Source: Penicillus capitatus
Lineage: Eukaryota; Chlorophyta
Assembly (NCBI GenBank): GCA_965649825.1
Contig: OZ287694.1
Coordinates: forward strand, 496,001-560,000
Direction of reading: 5' to 3'
DNA length: 64,000 nucleotides
Each line of letters opens with the position of its first letter. Position 1 is the stretch's first letter. A program made the translations under genes and the position numbers. The notes beneath the pieces were generated by a model that saw only the letters and a program-made list of their open reading frames with translations, had not been told where the DNA came from and ran no database searches. Shown piece by piece: positions 1 to 10,345 of this stretch.

Positions 1-2
1 AG

Positions 3-257
3 CGTTATGACGAGAGCATTGGGTCAGCCCGACCAGATACCAACCCGCTTCCAGAATTCGCTCTCCACGTCGCATCGGATGAGGGTCTGTTTGAAAAGCG
101 TGACAGCTACGACGGCATCGCAGAGTTCTGCACGATCCTTCGTTGTAAACTTAAATCGAGCTCGGTTCACAAATTCTACGACCCGTTCATCGACACAATG
201 AACGTTACGGAATTCGAGCCGTTCTTTGACGAGCGAGATCGAATCATGAATGTCTAA
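3..257 (+). CDS. 3' end of an unidentified protein gene (cut by window edge)
   Basis: An open frame enters from the left edge at base 3 and runs 84 codons to TAA at 255-257. It has no start codon in the window. The peptide has ordinary protein composition (acidic and aromatic patches such as FALHVASDEGLFEKRD and FEPFFDERDRIMNV) and no low complexity, so it reads as a genuine C-terminal exon. I recognise no domain. The stop lies about 215 bases from the 3' end of the convergent kinase gene. Base 3 may lie inside an exon that continues upstream. The main doubt is that a short open frame is weak evidence when no paralogue is in view. Confidence 0.5.
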   Translation, partial: RYDESIGSARPDTNPLPEFALHVASDEGLFEKRDSYDGIAEFCTILRCKLKSSSVHKFYDPFIDTMNVTEFEPFFDERDRIMNV

Positions 258-472
258 GGAAGTAGGCCGTCTTCATAAAACACGACTACGCTATTGCGGC
301 AACAGAGAATCGAAACAAATGAAATATAATCTTTGGTATCCTTCATTCGTATCTGCATATTTGATCCGACTTTTGGGAAAGACGCCCGTCCAAGCTTCTC
401 TTCAGCGAGGAGCGGAAAAACAACAGGACAAGAAGATTCCTTATGTCCTTGACAAACCGCATATGTTGTGCT

Positions 473-1749
473 TCAAAAGCCAGTCATGGCGAGTTTCACG
501 ATGGCGTGGGTCTCTTCTTCAGTCTGCACGACTCCGTGAAAAGGCAGGTGTGATGCGGAGAGATCGATCGCACTTGTATGCCATTCTTCTGCGTTTGGAG
601 TTCTTTGTTCATGTCCATGGCGCCCTTGGGAAGATCCGTCTGAAACCATCGATGTTCCATGATTCCTTCCATGTCGATGCGTTGGGTTGGATCCTTGTCC
701 AATATCTTGTGCAGCAGGTCGCTCAGATCGGCAGAGATGGCGGGATGATCAGGGATCGTTAACGGCGCTTCTGCAATTCTCTGGCGATGAACAGGATCGA
801 TAGCAGAGACAAAGAATGAGGTGACTGCTCACTGTCATCATTCGTTGCGGTTTGTCTTGCCGATCGAGACTTCTTTTTTCGGTGTTATCAAAGGGATACG
901 ATGCAAAAATCATGGTGTAAAGAAAGAATCCACACAACCAAATGTCCGCTTTCTGAAGCGACACGCAGACACACGTCATCTTCGGGATGTCGAGCAATGG
1001 AACGGGTACTTTGCTGTCATACGTCTGTCCTTGCCTTGTTGCGAAGATGGCCTCTGGTGCCATGTAGGCAGGCGTGCCCACTCTCGGATGCGTCGATCCA
1101 CACATATCGTTCTGTGCAGAACGGAATGTCGAAAAAAAGCTTAGATGACAAGACAGACACGGCTTACCTGGCTATACCTAAAGCCACAGATTTTGAGGAG
1201 AGGCCATTGGCCACTACTCAGCAGAGCATGTTCAAGCTTGATATCATGACTTGTCACTCCCAGTTGATGGCAGTAATCTAAACTGATGATAAGCTGCTGA
1301 AAAAACCAGCGTGTCTGATTCTCGTTGAGTCCGTCTTTCTTCTTAACCAGATCCAACAGATCGCCACCCGGAGCGTACTCCGTGACGATGCATAAGTGTC
1401 GGGGCGTCAAGTATACCTAGAAGTTTATCACACATCGCAATTTAGCAATGCTGTAGAGAATTTGCGACAACTGAACAACCTCTTCAAACTGGATCACGTG
1501 ATGATGAAGTAAGTTTCGATGGTTCATAATCCCTTGCAACACATGCTCGTCGATCTGTCATCACAGTTCGACATTGGCGGAGTCTTTCGCCGGATGCATG
1601 TGCTTTACTTTTTTCCCGCGTTCGATGCACTTGACGGCATACTGCTCTCCTGTGCATTTGTTTTGAGCCAAGTGGACGGAGCCGAAGTCTCCGGAGCAAA
1701 TGTCTTTGACCTGCCGTTGCGTCGAAAGCACTTCATCGGCAACACATTC
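473..1749 (-). CDS. SnRK2-like serine/threonine pseudokinase, left copy
   Basis: The kinase fold is read across about seven exons with introns near 1555-1608, 1417-1479, 1112-1167 and 953-1019. Recognisable parts in order: glycine-rich loop ICSGDFGSVHLAQ, ATP lysine in YAVKCIERGKK, IDEHVLQGIMNHRNL helix, hinge LCIVTEYAPGG, catalytic loop SHDIKLEH, activation-segment start KICGFRYS, GTPAYMAPE, ADIWLCG, and a C-lobe ending RIDMEGIMEHRWF. The wording (YxERG, HRWF, EYAxGG) is closest to the plant SnRK2 group. HRD is changed to SHD, the metal-binding Asn to His, and DFG to GFR, so magnesium binding and phosphotransfer are probably lost. The donor after DNTE is not clear, and the first exon has no Met, so the start lies upstream. 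It could be spliced to the U-box ORF just upstream as one fusion gene. The TGA stop is at 473-475. Confidence 0.75.
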
Positions 1750-1900
1750 CTTTGCTGTTTGCTTGCCTTCTTGTAGTATCTCTCATTTCTGAGAGGCGGT
1801 GCGTCCATGAGCTGTGAAGAGGGCTGCGGTGGTAGATACTCGACGGCTTCTTGGTCTCCTTCTCGCTTGTCCCTCTCCTCCTCCTTGCAAATACGCAACA

Positions 1901-2965
1901 TCAATGGCATGCGACAGAGAAATGGATGCAGACAGAAGCGGCGGGGTCATCTGCACGTGCATGCTGACTGTGCGCTTCGTTCAATTCATCCCCAAGAGGG
2001 TGTCCATTTTCTGTCTCGGTCTCGCAATTCTCCGACCCGTCGATTCTGACTGGGAAACTCACAAGAGTCTTGGCCGACGAACTGGTAATCGGCTCTCCCG
2101 ATGTGATTTCGGTTTTGGTCACCGGGTCCTTCTCATGTCCGCGTCGCAGCCGCTCCTCAATGCTGGCCCTCTCACAAGTGACACCCGAGTCTTTCAGCAC
2201 GACTGTGTCCCTCTTGACCTCCTTGCTGTTGGGACAACAACAGAGCTGATCAAGAAGACCGGCAGACAAATCTGAAGATGGTGCTTTTTCTTTCTGCTCA
2301 AATGACTCGTAAATGGCATCGATGATATGCTTCAGCTCATACTCCAGCAGCTGGTCTTTTTCTCTTCGCGCCTCGCGCATGTACTCCTTCAGCACAGCCA
2401 AGTCCTGCAACTTGGCTTCGACTGTTCTGGAATGCTCTTTCATCATGTCAACGAGGATTGTCTTCATCTCCTCTGTCCCTTCCAGATTCCTGTTGAATGC
2501 CTTCTCCATTTCGTCCTTCCACACCCTCGTCTGATGCGTCGATGCCGCCACGCTGTCGAACTTGGCTTGGCGAAGATTGTCTTGGAGGGCGAGAATGGAT
2601 TGGCGCATTTCTTCCGTAATCGGCAGACTGGCCAAAAGCAGCTGTTGCAGCACGTGTTCCAGCTTCTGTGCTACGTGCTTCAGCTTCTCGTTGTTCCGCG
2701 AATCGAACAACGTCCCTGTCAAACGTGTGGACTTGCAACAGTCTTCTATGGCTTGGTCGGCTGCATTAAACGCGTGGAGCATGAGGTCCAGCGCTGCGAG
2801 CAGTGAGGGGTCATCCACGTGAAGCTGCTCCAGTGTCTGCAGAAACGGCTTCGTTTGTTCCGCCAAAGAGGCGAGCAGTTTGCACTCTTCGGCATTCATA
2901 ACGGCGAGTGCTGCACGGTCGGCGATGCCTTCGGTCACCTTTAGGACCACGCTTATGACATCCAT
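1901..2965 (-). CDS. Four-helix-bundle / degenerate U-box protein, left copy
   Basis: An uninterrupted 354-codon frame starts at ATG 2965, the same length as its paralogue at 27813-28877. Residues 1-125 are helical. A CKLLASLAEQTKPFLQTLEQL-like helix and a later FDSRNNEKLKHVAQKLEHVL stretch resemble the N-terminal four-helix bundle of MLKL and related plant (MCAfunc/UND-type) proteins. A charged coiled coil follows, then a U-box near residues 240-310. U-boxes recruit E2 enzymes for ubiquitin transfer. In this copy key U-box positions are altered: the DPV is DTV, TYE is TCE, and the conserved Trp after the IE is Arg. E2 binding is therefore doubtful here. An AG acceptor (CTGCAG) lies four bases before the ATG, suggesting a 5'UTR intron. 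The kinase exons follow downstream on the same strand. Confidence 0.8.
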   Translation of the reverse strand: MDVISVVLKVTEGIADRAALAVMNAEECKLLASLAEQTKPFLQTLEQLHVDDPSLLAALDLMLHAFNAADQAIEDCCKSTRLTGTLFDSRNNEKLKHVAQKLEHVLQQLLLASLPITEEMRQSILALQDNLRQAKFDSVAASTHQTRVWKDEMEKAFNRNLEGTEEMKTILVDMMKEHSRTVEAKLQDLAVLKEYMREARREKDQLLEYELKHIIDAIYESFEQKEKAPSSDLSAGLLDQLCCCPNSKEVKRDTVVLKDSGVTCERASIEERLRRGHEKDPVTKTEITSGEPITSSSAKTLVSFPVRIDGSENCETETENGHPLGDELNEAHSQHARADDPAASVCIHFSVACH

Positions 2966-3033
2966 CGTGCTGCAGAGAAAGGGAAATGATGGACATTAAC
3001 GACGCTGCTGCACCTACCGTACGGGACGCTGAC

Positions 3034-3079
3034 CCGTACTGATCATCGAATGCATCGAAACACCGCGTTCGACTTTGAA
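3034..3079 (-). promoter_or_regulatory. Perfectly conserved 46-bp 5' flanking block of U-box gene
   Basis: These 46 bases are identical, in inverted orientation, to 27705-27750 upstream of the other U-box gene. In both places the block ends 63-69 bases before the ATG. It includes the small palindromes ATGCAT and TGATCA. The coding regions have diverged more than this block, so it probably holds a promoter, transcription start or 5' splice donor signal. The function is inferred from conservation and position alone. Confidence 0.5.
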
Positions 3080-4524
3080 GTCATCTTCGAGCTTTCCGCG
3101 TAGTCGCGTTCAATTCTTCGAGGCTGACAGTGGTGGTGCTCTTTCCATCGCCGCTTGTTTTCGCCACGCAGGTCGACAAACGCGTTCGCTCGGACAAGTG
3201 AATGGATGAATGATGCACGCGATGGCGGCTGTCGTGTCCGTCGTTTCTCGAACACTCTGTCGTTTACATGACAGCGACAGTTGGCGGGCAGCGCTGACAT
3301 GACTAAATCTACTTTTCGGCTTTGACTGCACACTTATCAGTGCTGATCTGTGGAGGCGATGTGACGTCGGATATCTGTGGAGAGATGATGTTCACACTTC
3401 GGCATTCCTTCCTCACATCACCAGCCTCGCTGTCCAAGTCAGTGAAGTGATAAAAATGAGACGAGATCAGAAGTCCATCTGCATTGCCGTCAGGCAAAGT
3501 CTCAAACAAAGAGACGCCGATATTTACTACTGGCGCACACCTGAAAGATTATGTACGGCGACCAGAAAACAAAAAGACTGGTCTTCGCGAAGTCGGCACA
3601 TATCTGGAAATCCATCGCTCTCTATAACTGTAATGGACACGCGGAAAGCATCCGTGCTGATGTCAGAACTCGTCATTGGAATCAGGTCTCGACTTGCAAA
3701 AGGCAGGTTTCGACGCAGCAATACAGAACATGGTGTTTGTCTGCTGTCTCGGCGAAAGGATGAGTGGCTGATGAGAGCAGCATTTGTGAGAAATTCCGAC
3801 CAGAGGAAGAGATTTTAAGATGCATCGGTACGAGAGAGAAGAAAGGGTACCTTGTCCGATATGCGCTATCGGCTGTAGTTTCAATTCTCGAATCTATGGG
3901 CTGTCTGCCGACGCAGTAGTCTGTTTCGTCGCTGTTATCTGTGTGAGTGAGGGCTGGTCAACCAGAACAAATCGCGATTTGCTGTTTGGTTTCGTCGAAC
4001 GTCTCCCAGCCTCCATACTGTAAAAGCACCGTTGCTAAGCGACGGATTGACGAACTCGGTCATCTACTGCCGCTTGGATCCGTAGGAAGTCAGCCTTCCC
4101 ATGCGGGCGAGCCTTTTGGTGGTACTCTTGTCACTGGCCAGTAGACGGCCGTCACAAAACCGACAGATTCAAGGTCAGTAGTGTCTTCGGTTTGTCGAGG
4201 CCCGAGATTGCGACTTCGAAGTACGTTCGCTTTGCTTTTCTCCTATTGGACTCGACGCATATGTGTGGACACTTACGAAACGAACGGAAAGCTTACGGAG
4301 TCAATAGAACACTTTGGAAGTCGGATAGGCTATCCGGGACAGGCCAACAGCCCCACTCGTGCGTGTGCTTGCTCAAGAGCAGCCAAAACTGGCTCATACG
4401 GAAGAAGAAAGCCACAGTTAGAAACCATCTCAGCAAAAAATTATCTATCGGACGCGCGATTTCCCGAGAACTCGTCGCGTTTGTCTCGTTTTTGGGCGGC
4501 TAAAGGGATCAAAGGAGAGTCGAC
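3080..4524. other. Intergenic, no recognisable gene
   Basis: About 1.4 kb between the U-box promoter and the dispersed repeat. Open frames of 60-130 codons occur on both strands (for example 3447-3818 plus and 3663-3884 minus) but overlap each other, show no domain and have no paralogue in the window. I see no convincing exon, RNA gene or mobile element. Confidence 0.4.
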
Positions 4525-5143
4525 AAAAGTTTTTGTCCGGGTGGTGAGACTCCATCGTCGTCGGCCCCCGAACTCAGCGCGACGTTGTCCTTTCCCCGCC
4601 GTAACCCATCCAACTCGGCGCGGGCTCGCCGGACACAACCGGTCAACTCTGATGGGACAACCCTCCTCTGTGTCCGGCGCAGGTATCGAACCCCCGCGGT
4701 CGTACTTCTCGAACTGGTCCAACTGCACCATCCGCTTCGGGTCGATCCCCACAGTCGAGAAAACGCTGTCGCAAACGTAAGCCCGCCCGCGACGACTCTC
4801 CTGACAACCGTTTGACGACTTTCTCCACCGATCACTCTACACCCGTGACGACTTCGCCGGCGACTCTTTGACGACTTTGTCGTCCACCCTCCGGATGTCA
4901 CTGTGGCACTCTGTGGTCGGCAACACTATATGTTGCATCACACTATTTATTCGAGTTATGGCTGTCCATGCGACGTGTTTTGGCGTTCAGGACATCGAGA
5001 TCAGGCAATGCATTCATTTTCGATTCACGTTTGCTTTAGCGCTATTCGTGTTTTATTCGTTCCGTGCCCGAGTCTGTGTTTCATTCACTACCATGTTTCT
5101 CCGCCGCCGGACTGATGGTGACAGAACGGAGTTCGTCTTCTGA
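4525..5143. repeat. Dispersed repeat, 619 bp, copy 1
   Basis: This stretch aligns without gaps and in the same orientation to 32934-33552, a constant offset of 28,409 bases, with scattered substitutions. Flanking sequence differs completely on both sides, so the edges are sharp: AAAAGTTTTTGTCC on the left and ...TTCTGA on the right. On the minus strand a frame containing GIDPKRMVQLDQFEKYDRGG stays open in both copies. Also on the minus strand, 4719-4730 and 4682-4692 resemble pol III A- and B-box motifs, but no tRNA cloverleaf can be folded around them. No target-site duplication is visible. It could be a non-autonomous mobile element or a fragment of a duplicated gene. Confidence 0.7.
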
Positions 5144-5635
5144 GCGACTAGGGTCGGTCAAATCTTGACAACTCGCTAACAAGCTCTTGCATCGTTCAGA
5201 GTCGCGCAACCAGCTTCTGCTAGAACGACGCATGTGCTACGGGAGTAACGCATCTTTTCCTTCAAAACACCATGCCAGTGCTCTCTACACATGAAGTATT
5301 TAGGAGCAAAACGTTACGACGTCGCTTATCGATCTTCAAGTAGTGCGACCGGAGACCTTTCGCTACCGCGCTATCACACGAATGCACGGATACGTGTTCC
5401 GCGGTTGGAGTTTCTCAAGTCGCCACGGCTAGGCGGCGAGTAGTTTCTCAGTCATTCAGCAGACGGATGTCATCTATAGAGTCGATGATCGTTCGAAGAT
5501 GGCGAGAACGCGAACGGAATTCCTCGTTTGTACATTTGAGACGCAAGTTGCGTGAATCGACTTGCTTAATCTGTCGCTTCGCGACAGCCGAGTTGCGTGA
5601 ATGAAAGATGAATGCGTTCGATGTTGAACAATCTA
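5144..5635. other. Intergenic; left edge of CCD segmental duplication
   Basis: No gene seen. From about 5310 onward the sequence starts to match the region near 58865, at first weakly and then strongly after about 5435 (AGTAGTTTCTCAGT...), marking the left edge of the duplicated CCD segment. This is the 3' flank of the minus-strand CCD gene. Confidence 0.5.
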
Positions 5636-8035
5636 TCACGGCCCATAGTATTCGTCAGACCACGTGCCGTGAAATCCGTGACCAATCTTATGCTCCAAAT
5701 AAAGAATAGCAACAGGACCATCCGCAATCTTAGCGGCGTCGAGAATCGCGAATTCCGTCTTCTGACGGAATGCATCGTAACAGAGGGCAACAATCCACCC
5801 ATCCTCCTCTTCCACTCCTCCCGGTTCTGATACAGAAACATCACCGACCGTTCCTCAAAGTGCGTTTTCATGGTTGGCCAGACGCACTTGGTATAAAGCG
5901 TGGCTCGCCGAAGGAGTAGTGCTCCCCTTTCGTCCATGTCTCCATGTCTCCGGTTTCGTGGTCGAACTGAGAGACAATGCGATCGGCGATGCGAAGAAGC
6001 ACGCATAGGTGGACGCACTTTTCCCAGAACTTGTGTCGCGGTGTGTGCGTCTGGGTATATCATGGCAACCATATAGGTGTAGCGCTGACGTCGTCCGACG
6101 TTGTGCGGATTCACACTGGCGAATTCCATTTCATACGCCGTCATCTCTCTCGTCTCCACGCCACCGTCCGGTGCCAGTGTCGTTCGCCTCCACCTAAGAA
6201 AAATGTGACAAAGAAGGGAAAGACACTCGAGATGATTCAGAGACCGTGGGCCCATGCCGATATCAGGTTCGTAGAGCTCGAAGCCGGACGGCTTCTGATC
6301 GGCAGTACGGCCGAACGGGTATGTCGGATAGTGGGTAGCGTCAACGATCACATGACCGTCCTCTTCGAAGGCGTTGATGAAGTGAAACGAGAAGGTTGTC
6401 TCCTCGAGCTGCCAACGAACGTCAGACAGGTCACACAACAATGAGACGGTTGGGTAGCATGGTGTGCATGCATACCTGGTAGACCTTTGGTGCGGCTTCC
6501 TTCGGTACATGACCGTCGGGTGATGGACGAGGCAACAGATGAAGCTGAAACACTCGAGGTTTTTTCGTGTGTCGTCTTTTAATACAGACATCTCACTTCG
6601 TGGACGCCGCCATCTTCGAGGTCAAGCGCGTTTGCCGCGGTGGCACTCTGATCGATGAGTTTCTTGAAATCCATTCGCATTGGAAACTGGAGATCGAGTG
6701 TTGCGCGTGAGGCAATCGCATGGCCGGCTTTACCTTGTAGAAGACGTAATAGTTTTCAGTGACGCCGACGGAGTGCAGGAGTGAGAGGTTGTCAAAGGAA
6801 TGCGTCTGTCGGGCACGAACCTTCAGATCTTCGTCAATTTCGCACAGGCTGATATCCGTTCGTATAAATGACGAAGAGAGGGTCGGCTACAGAAAAGAAC
6901 AGCTCAAAGGAAAGTTAAGCGAAATGGATTTTGACCATGTATTGTGTCATAGGCAAGACAGTGACGTCACGTCGCGCATCGTATACAGCGTCGCCGACGC
7001 CGAAAACGGAATCAGCATCCAGATGACGGCAACCTAGAACGATTGGATACTTCATTAGCGCTAATGCCATGTGCCAAACGACAAGGAATCGCGAGAGCCT
7101 CACTGGAATTCTGTGGGGAAGAGAAGAAGTGCTTCATGCCGAGATGCCATACAGTAGAGAATAGATCTTGCTTCGATCGCGGATCGATCGTCCGCAGTGT
7201 GTGAGGGTCGAGTACCGTCAAATAGGCACCCTGCAAAGAAAGGCGTTGCAGAACGACGGCTACGACACGCAACAGGCGACAATACTTCTTGTGGGATGAG
7301 TAGTTTGTTTCCCACCACGATAGGCATTCCGTTTCCCGGGTTTCTGGGAAGGAATGACGCGAAAGGCAATGTGCCGTTCTTTGGCTCGGATCCGAACACG
7401 CCAGTGAATATCCGTCTTCCAACCTCCTCTTCGACCATGGTACTGCGTCACAAAGCATGATGCGACTGAGAAGTCCCACGGGGTCGGCCCTACTGAAGGG
7501 TCCGGACAAATCTGGACCGAAAGAAGGCCTTGCCGTCTCGAATGGCGATGCTTGCGATGATGCCGTTCGCTTCGAAGAACGAACAAAACCTCTCGCCCAA
7601 GAAATCAATCTCTCCAGGGCCATTCCTATCGCCACGCGTCGGGATCCGAATGGCATGAGAATCGCGTGTCCGTTACCGGAAGTAGGTGCCATGCAGCTCT
7701 GCCGGGATTTCACCTTCGACGTTCTCGACCCAGTACCCCTCGGGGCATTCTTCTACGGATGTGTAGGCGGAGAAGTAGCACCTAGAAGGCACAAGACAGT
7801 GCGACGACTATGATGTCATTCAGAAGCACTCTCTGCCGACGTTGGTTCGTGCAAGATCGTCCTCCGTTTGTTCCGCCAGAGAGGACGGCGACTGAGGACT
7901 CGGACGACTGGTGAAAGCTGATTCGGACGCCTTTGGGATGTCGGCAATGCGCTTCGGTGCCCGATTCTTGCGAGAAAAACTGCGCGGAATGCAAAACGTG
8001 GTACCAGAGACACTAGCGAGACGAACGGATTTCAT
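5636..8035 (-). CDS. Carotenoid cleavage dioxygenase family protein, copy 1
   Basis: Multi-exon member of the carotenoid oxygenase (RPE65/CCD) family: iron enzymes that split carotenoids or apocarotenoids with O2. Start is ATG 8033-8035 (MKSVRLASVSGTTF), a Ser/Arg-rich, possibly organelle-targeting N-terminus. Landmarks in order: ENVEGEIPAELHGTYFR|NGPGEID across an intron, the segment ending RSRFVRT, LLHSVGVTENYYV, FHFINAFEED, the ASVNPHNVGRRQRYTY segment, HETGDMETW plus GEPRFIP, DGWIVALCYD, and the C-terminus GHGFHGTWSDEYYGP. Three of the four expected iron-binding histidines sit in LLHS, FHFINA and GFHG. The fourth (TAHP-type) region is not clear. The Asp usually after the second His is Ser. 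Introns are short GT-AG and shared with copy 2 (59189-61576). No break is seen. Substrate and compartment cannot be told. Confidence 0.85.
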
Positions 8036-8614
8036 GTTAACAGACAACGCGAGGGAGAAAGGAATCGACTCTGATCTCAAAATAAGAACTAAAGCTTATG
8101 CGATTGGGAAATCGATGTTGAACTCCAGTCATGCAAGTGTCAGCACGTGTGGTTCAGGCGATTCGTGCATTCATTGTACACGCCGTAGCTGATGTGACGC
8201 GTACCGCTCGAGTCAATACATCCAGTCGAACACCGCTTCAAACGATCTTGGCTCCAGCTGTGTATCGTCGTGCTGCAGTCTCTGGCAATGTTCCCTTAAT
8301 TCGCGTTCATGATGACCCCGGAAACCAACGAAGTGGATGATTTGGACCGACGATGTTTATTCGAAGATGGAATTGAGGTGACTGGCGAGTCGCTTCACAT
8401 GAGGCAGCAAACAATCTCTGCCAACTGGCAACCTTTTCGGCCGATGGATGTGACTGGTCTCTCGTAAACTTGGCAGTTCGGCAGAAGAACAAAGAGATCC
8501 TCGTTGTCGAACTGACATTAGACAGGATGTGCTGTCAGGTCATGGATACTGGAACCAAGGGGTAAAGAAGATGACGTGGACATCTCATGCAAAAGTGCAG
8601 CGAAGAGCTGGGTG
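8036..8614. other. CCD 5' flank, no separate gene
   Basis: Holds the presumed promoter and 5' UTR of the minus-strand CCD gene. It is closely matched by 61577-62164 in the right copy. Short open frames (8131-8340 plus, 8307-8492 minus) exist, but only the first is kept in the right copy and it has no known domain. No other feature seen. Confidence 0.45.
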
Positions 8615-10345
8615 ATACTCATGACAGTCGAATACGTGTTAGCACGATCCATTGTGTCACATGACGAATACCGTCACAGGAAGACGCTCTGGCATAACAT
8701 GCGTCTGGCCCCATTCCTGCCAGACGACACTTGTATTCGGCATCCTGAGAGAGGTTCTAGCAATGCTTCGTCGTGTCCAAGAGATATCCGACAGAAGCCT
8801 TTCTATGGTTAGCAGCGTCTGTGGCTGTATGGAATCGCAGTCGTGGCGATGCGTGGCAAACCGTCGTACGAATAAATCGTCTGGCGACCATTGATTCGTG
8901 TCTTTTGTGTTCGTCTGCTTTGTTCCTCTCCGACTGAGCTGCAAACCACTGCGACTTGTGTGCGGACCACCTTCCTGTTGTTCGTGCGTTGGTTCGGCGA
9001 CGCAGTACACGTCCTTCAAACCGATCGCAGAAGGCGGAGCAGAACGCAGTCGGAGGTTTGTCGACGGAGGTCGTCTGTTGTTTTCCGCAGTGATCCGACC
9101 CGCCCGGAGAGAACGACGACGAGCAGTGGAACCACGAGCGCGGAGGACGACGTGTACTGCGAAGTTTGCGTCCGAAGAAAAGCAAACTCCTAACCGACGC
9201 GTTAGAAACCGAGGGGTCGTGCGTCGACTTTCCATGCAAGTAGGCTCTCCTTCGACCGCGCATCGTCTAAGCACGTTTGTTTCTTCAAGGAGGCTCTGAG
9301 GCTCGTTGATTCCCGAGCGACTGCGATACCGCCCAACGAACAACGTGAAAAGGGTACCATCACCGCGCACAACATCCTCAGGCGAAAAGGGCACCATTAC
9401 AGTTTCCCTGCCAGCGGCGCCCTCGGGAAATCCACGTGAGCCGAGTTAGCCATCGCACCCAGGGGTCAACGCATGGTTGTGTGTTTCAGATGCAGCTGTC
9501 ACCTGGTGGTGGCACCTGGCCGAGGCAGCTCTGCGGTGGGATAGGCGGAGTATGCGTGGACGTGGCGTCGTTCTGAAGCGCTGGGCCCGGTCCAAGCCCC
9601 TCGCGTTCGGATCTGTCGCCGGTACCTTGAAGGATGCTGGCTTTGGAGGCCCCCACTCAGGACCCGCGTTTCCCTTTTTTCTGTAAGGGTCTCTTGTTAG
9701 AGTCTTTTCTTTCGTCCTGAGTGGGTTTTTCATTTCGCCGTGTTAGCCAGTAGTTTTTTAGTACTTTGTTAGACCCTGCTCTTTCTGTTCTCCTTTCTGT
9801 GTTTAGTATAGAACCTTTCTTGACTGTGTCTTTTATTTCACTTCACTTCTATGTGTGCTCTGGCGACCTTTCTGTCGCGTTTAATTTGTTCATGTTTATT
9901 GTTTCCCAATTTTGTTTTGTCTCATTCCCTGTGCTTGCCTGTTTGTTACTGTGATGTCTGGGCTTGAGACCGGCCACCTGCCTTCTTGACTGTGTGTTTC
10001 TCTGTTCGTGTTTTATTGCATGTGTGTTTCTTCATCTATACTGCGTGTTTTGCTCTTTTCTGTCCCTTCTTTGTGTGTTTTTTTATTAGCGTGCGCGCCG
10101 CCTTCGCCTCCTTAGCTGACTCTGCAGGGGGAAAGCACAGTGAAGGTGTGGGGTGAGGCTTTGCACGGGTCGGTGTCCCTGTCGTGGATGGTGACAGAAG
10201 CGGGCCCTGCAAGCTTTCGCTACCCCCCAGGTCAGATCCCTACCTCTCTCGTATAGCATGACTCAGTATGTATGTGTCTGCCATTAGGCTGTGGGTCGGG
10301 TCGCCGTCCGCCTCCAATGGACAGCTGGCGATATACTTCACCCGA
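8615..10345. repeat. R element, copy R1 (about 1.7 kb)
   Basis: One of four same-orientation copies (others near 15820, 23017 and 62165). The first part is G+C-rich and open in several frames. The part from about 9680 to 10090 is strongly T-rich. A 12-bp perfect inverted repeat (CCCACTCAGGAC at 9652-9663, GTCCTGAGTGGG at 9714-9725, then a run of T) is kept in all four copies. Copies R1 and R2 end at ...CACGGGCAG and continue into the coiled-coil segment. R3 and R4 continue into a Pmp-like gene tail. No reverse transcriptase or transposase motif and no target-site duplication was found, so its nature (non-autonomous element, or non-coding part of a larger duplicated unit) is open. Confidence 0.7.
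9652..9725. other. Conserved hairpin-forming inverted repeat in R1
   Basis: A 12-bp perfect inverted repeat with a 50-base spacer, followed by GTTTTT. Both arms are unchanged in all four R copies while bases in the spacer vary (copy R4 differs at several loop positions). It could be an RNA hairpin, a transcription terminator-like signal or an element end. Confidence 0.5.

Larger units (their letters stand above)
5310..10345. repeat. Segmental duplication (CCD + R element), left copy
   Basis: About 5 kb here matches 58865-63930 in the same orientation, about 53.5 kb away. It contains the CCD gene, its 5' flank and the R element in the same order. Similarity is strong but not perfect, with scattered substitutions and small indels, so it is older than the tandem duplication beside it. 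Confidence 0.85.

Noticed and set aside
4682-4730. tRNA gene suggested by A- and B-box-like motifs
   Set aside because: No acceptor stem pairing and no anticodon arm could be drawn.
8657-9397. 246-codon minus-strand frame inside R, repeated in R2 and shortened in R4
   Set aside because: Other frames are open over the same bases, the peptide is Arg/Ser/Thr-rich with no domain, and R3 breaks it with a frameshift. Probably a composition effect.
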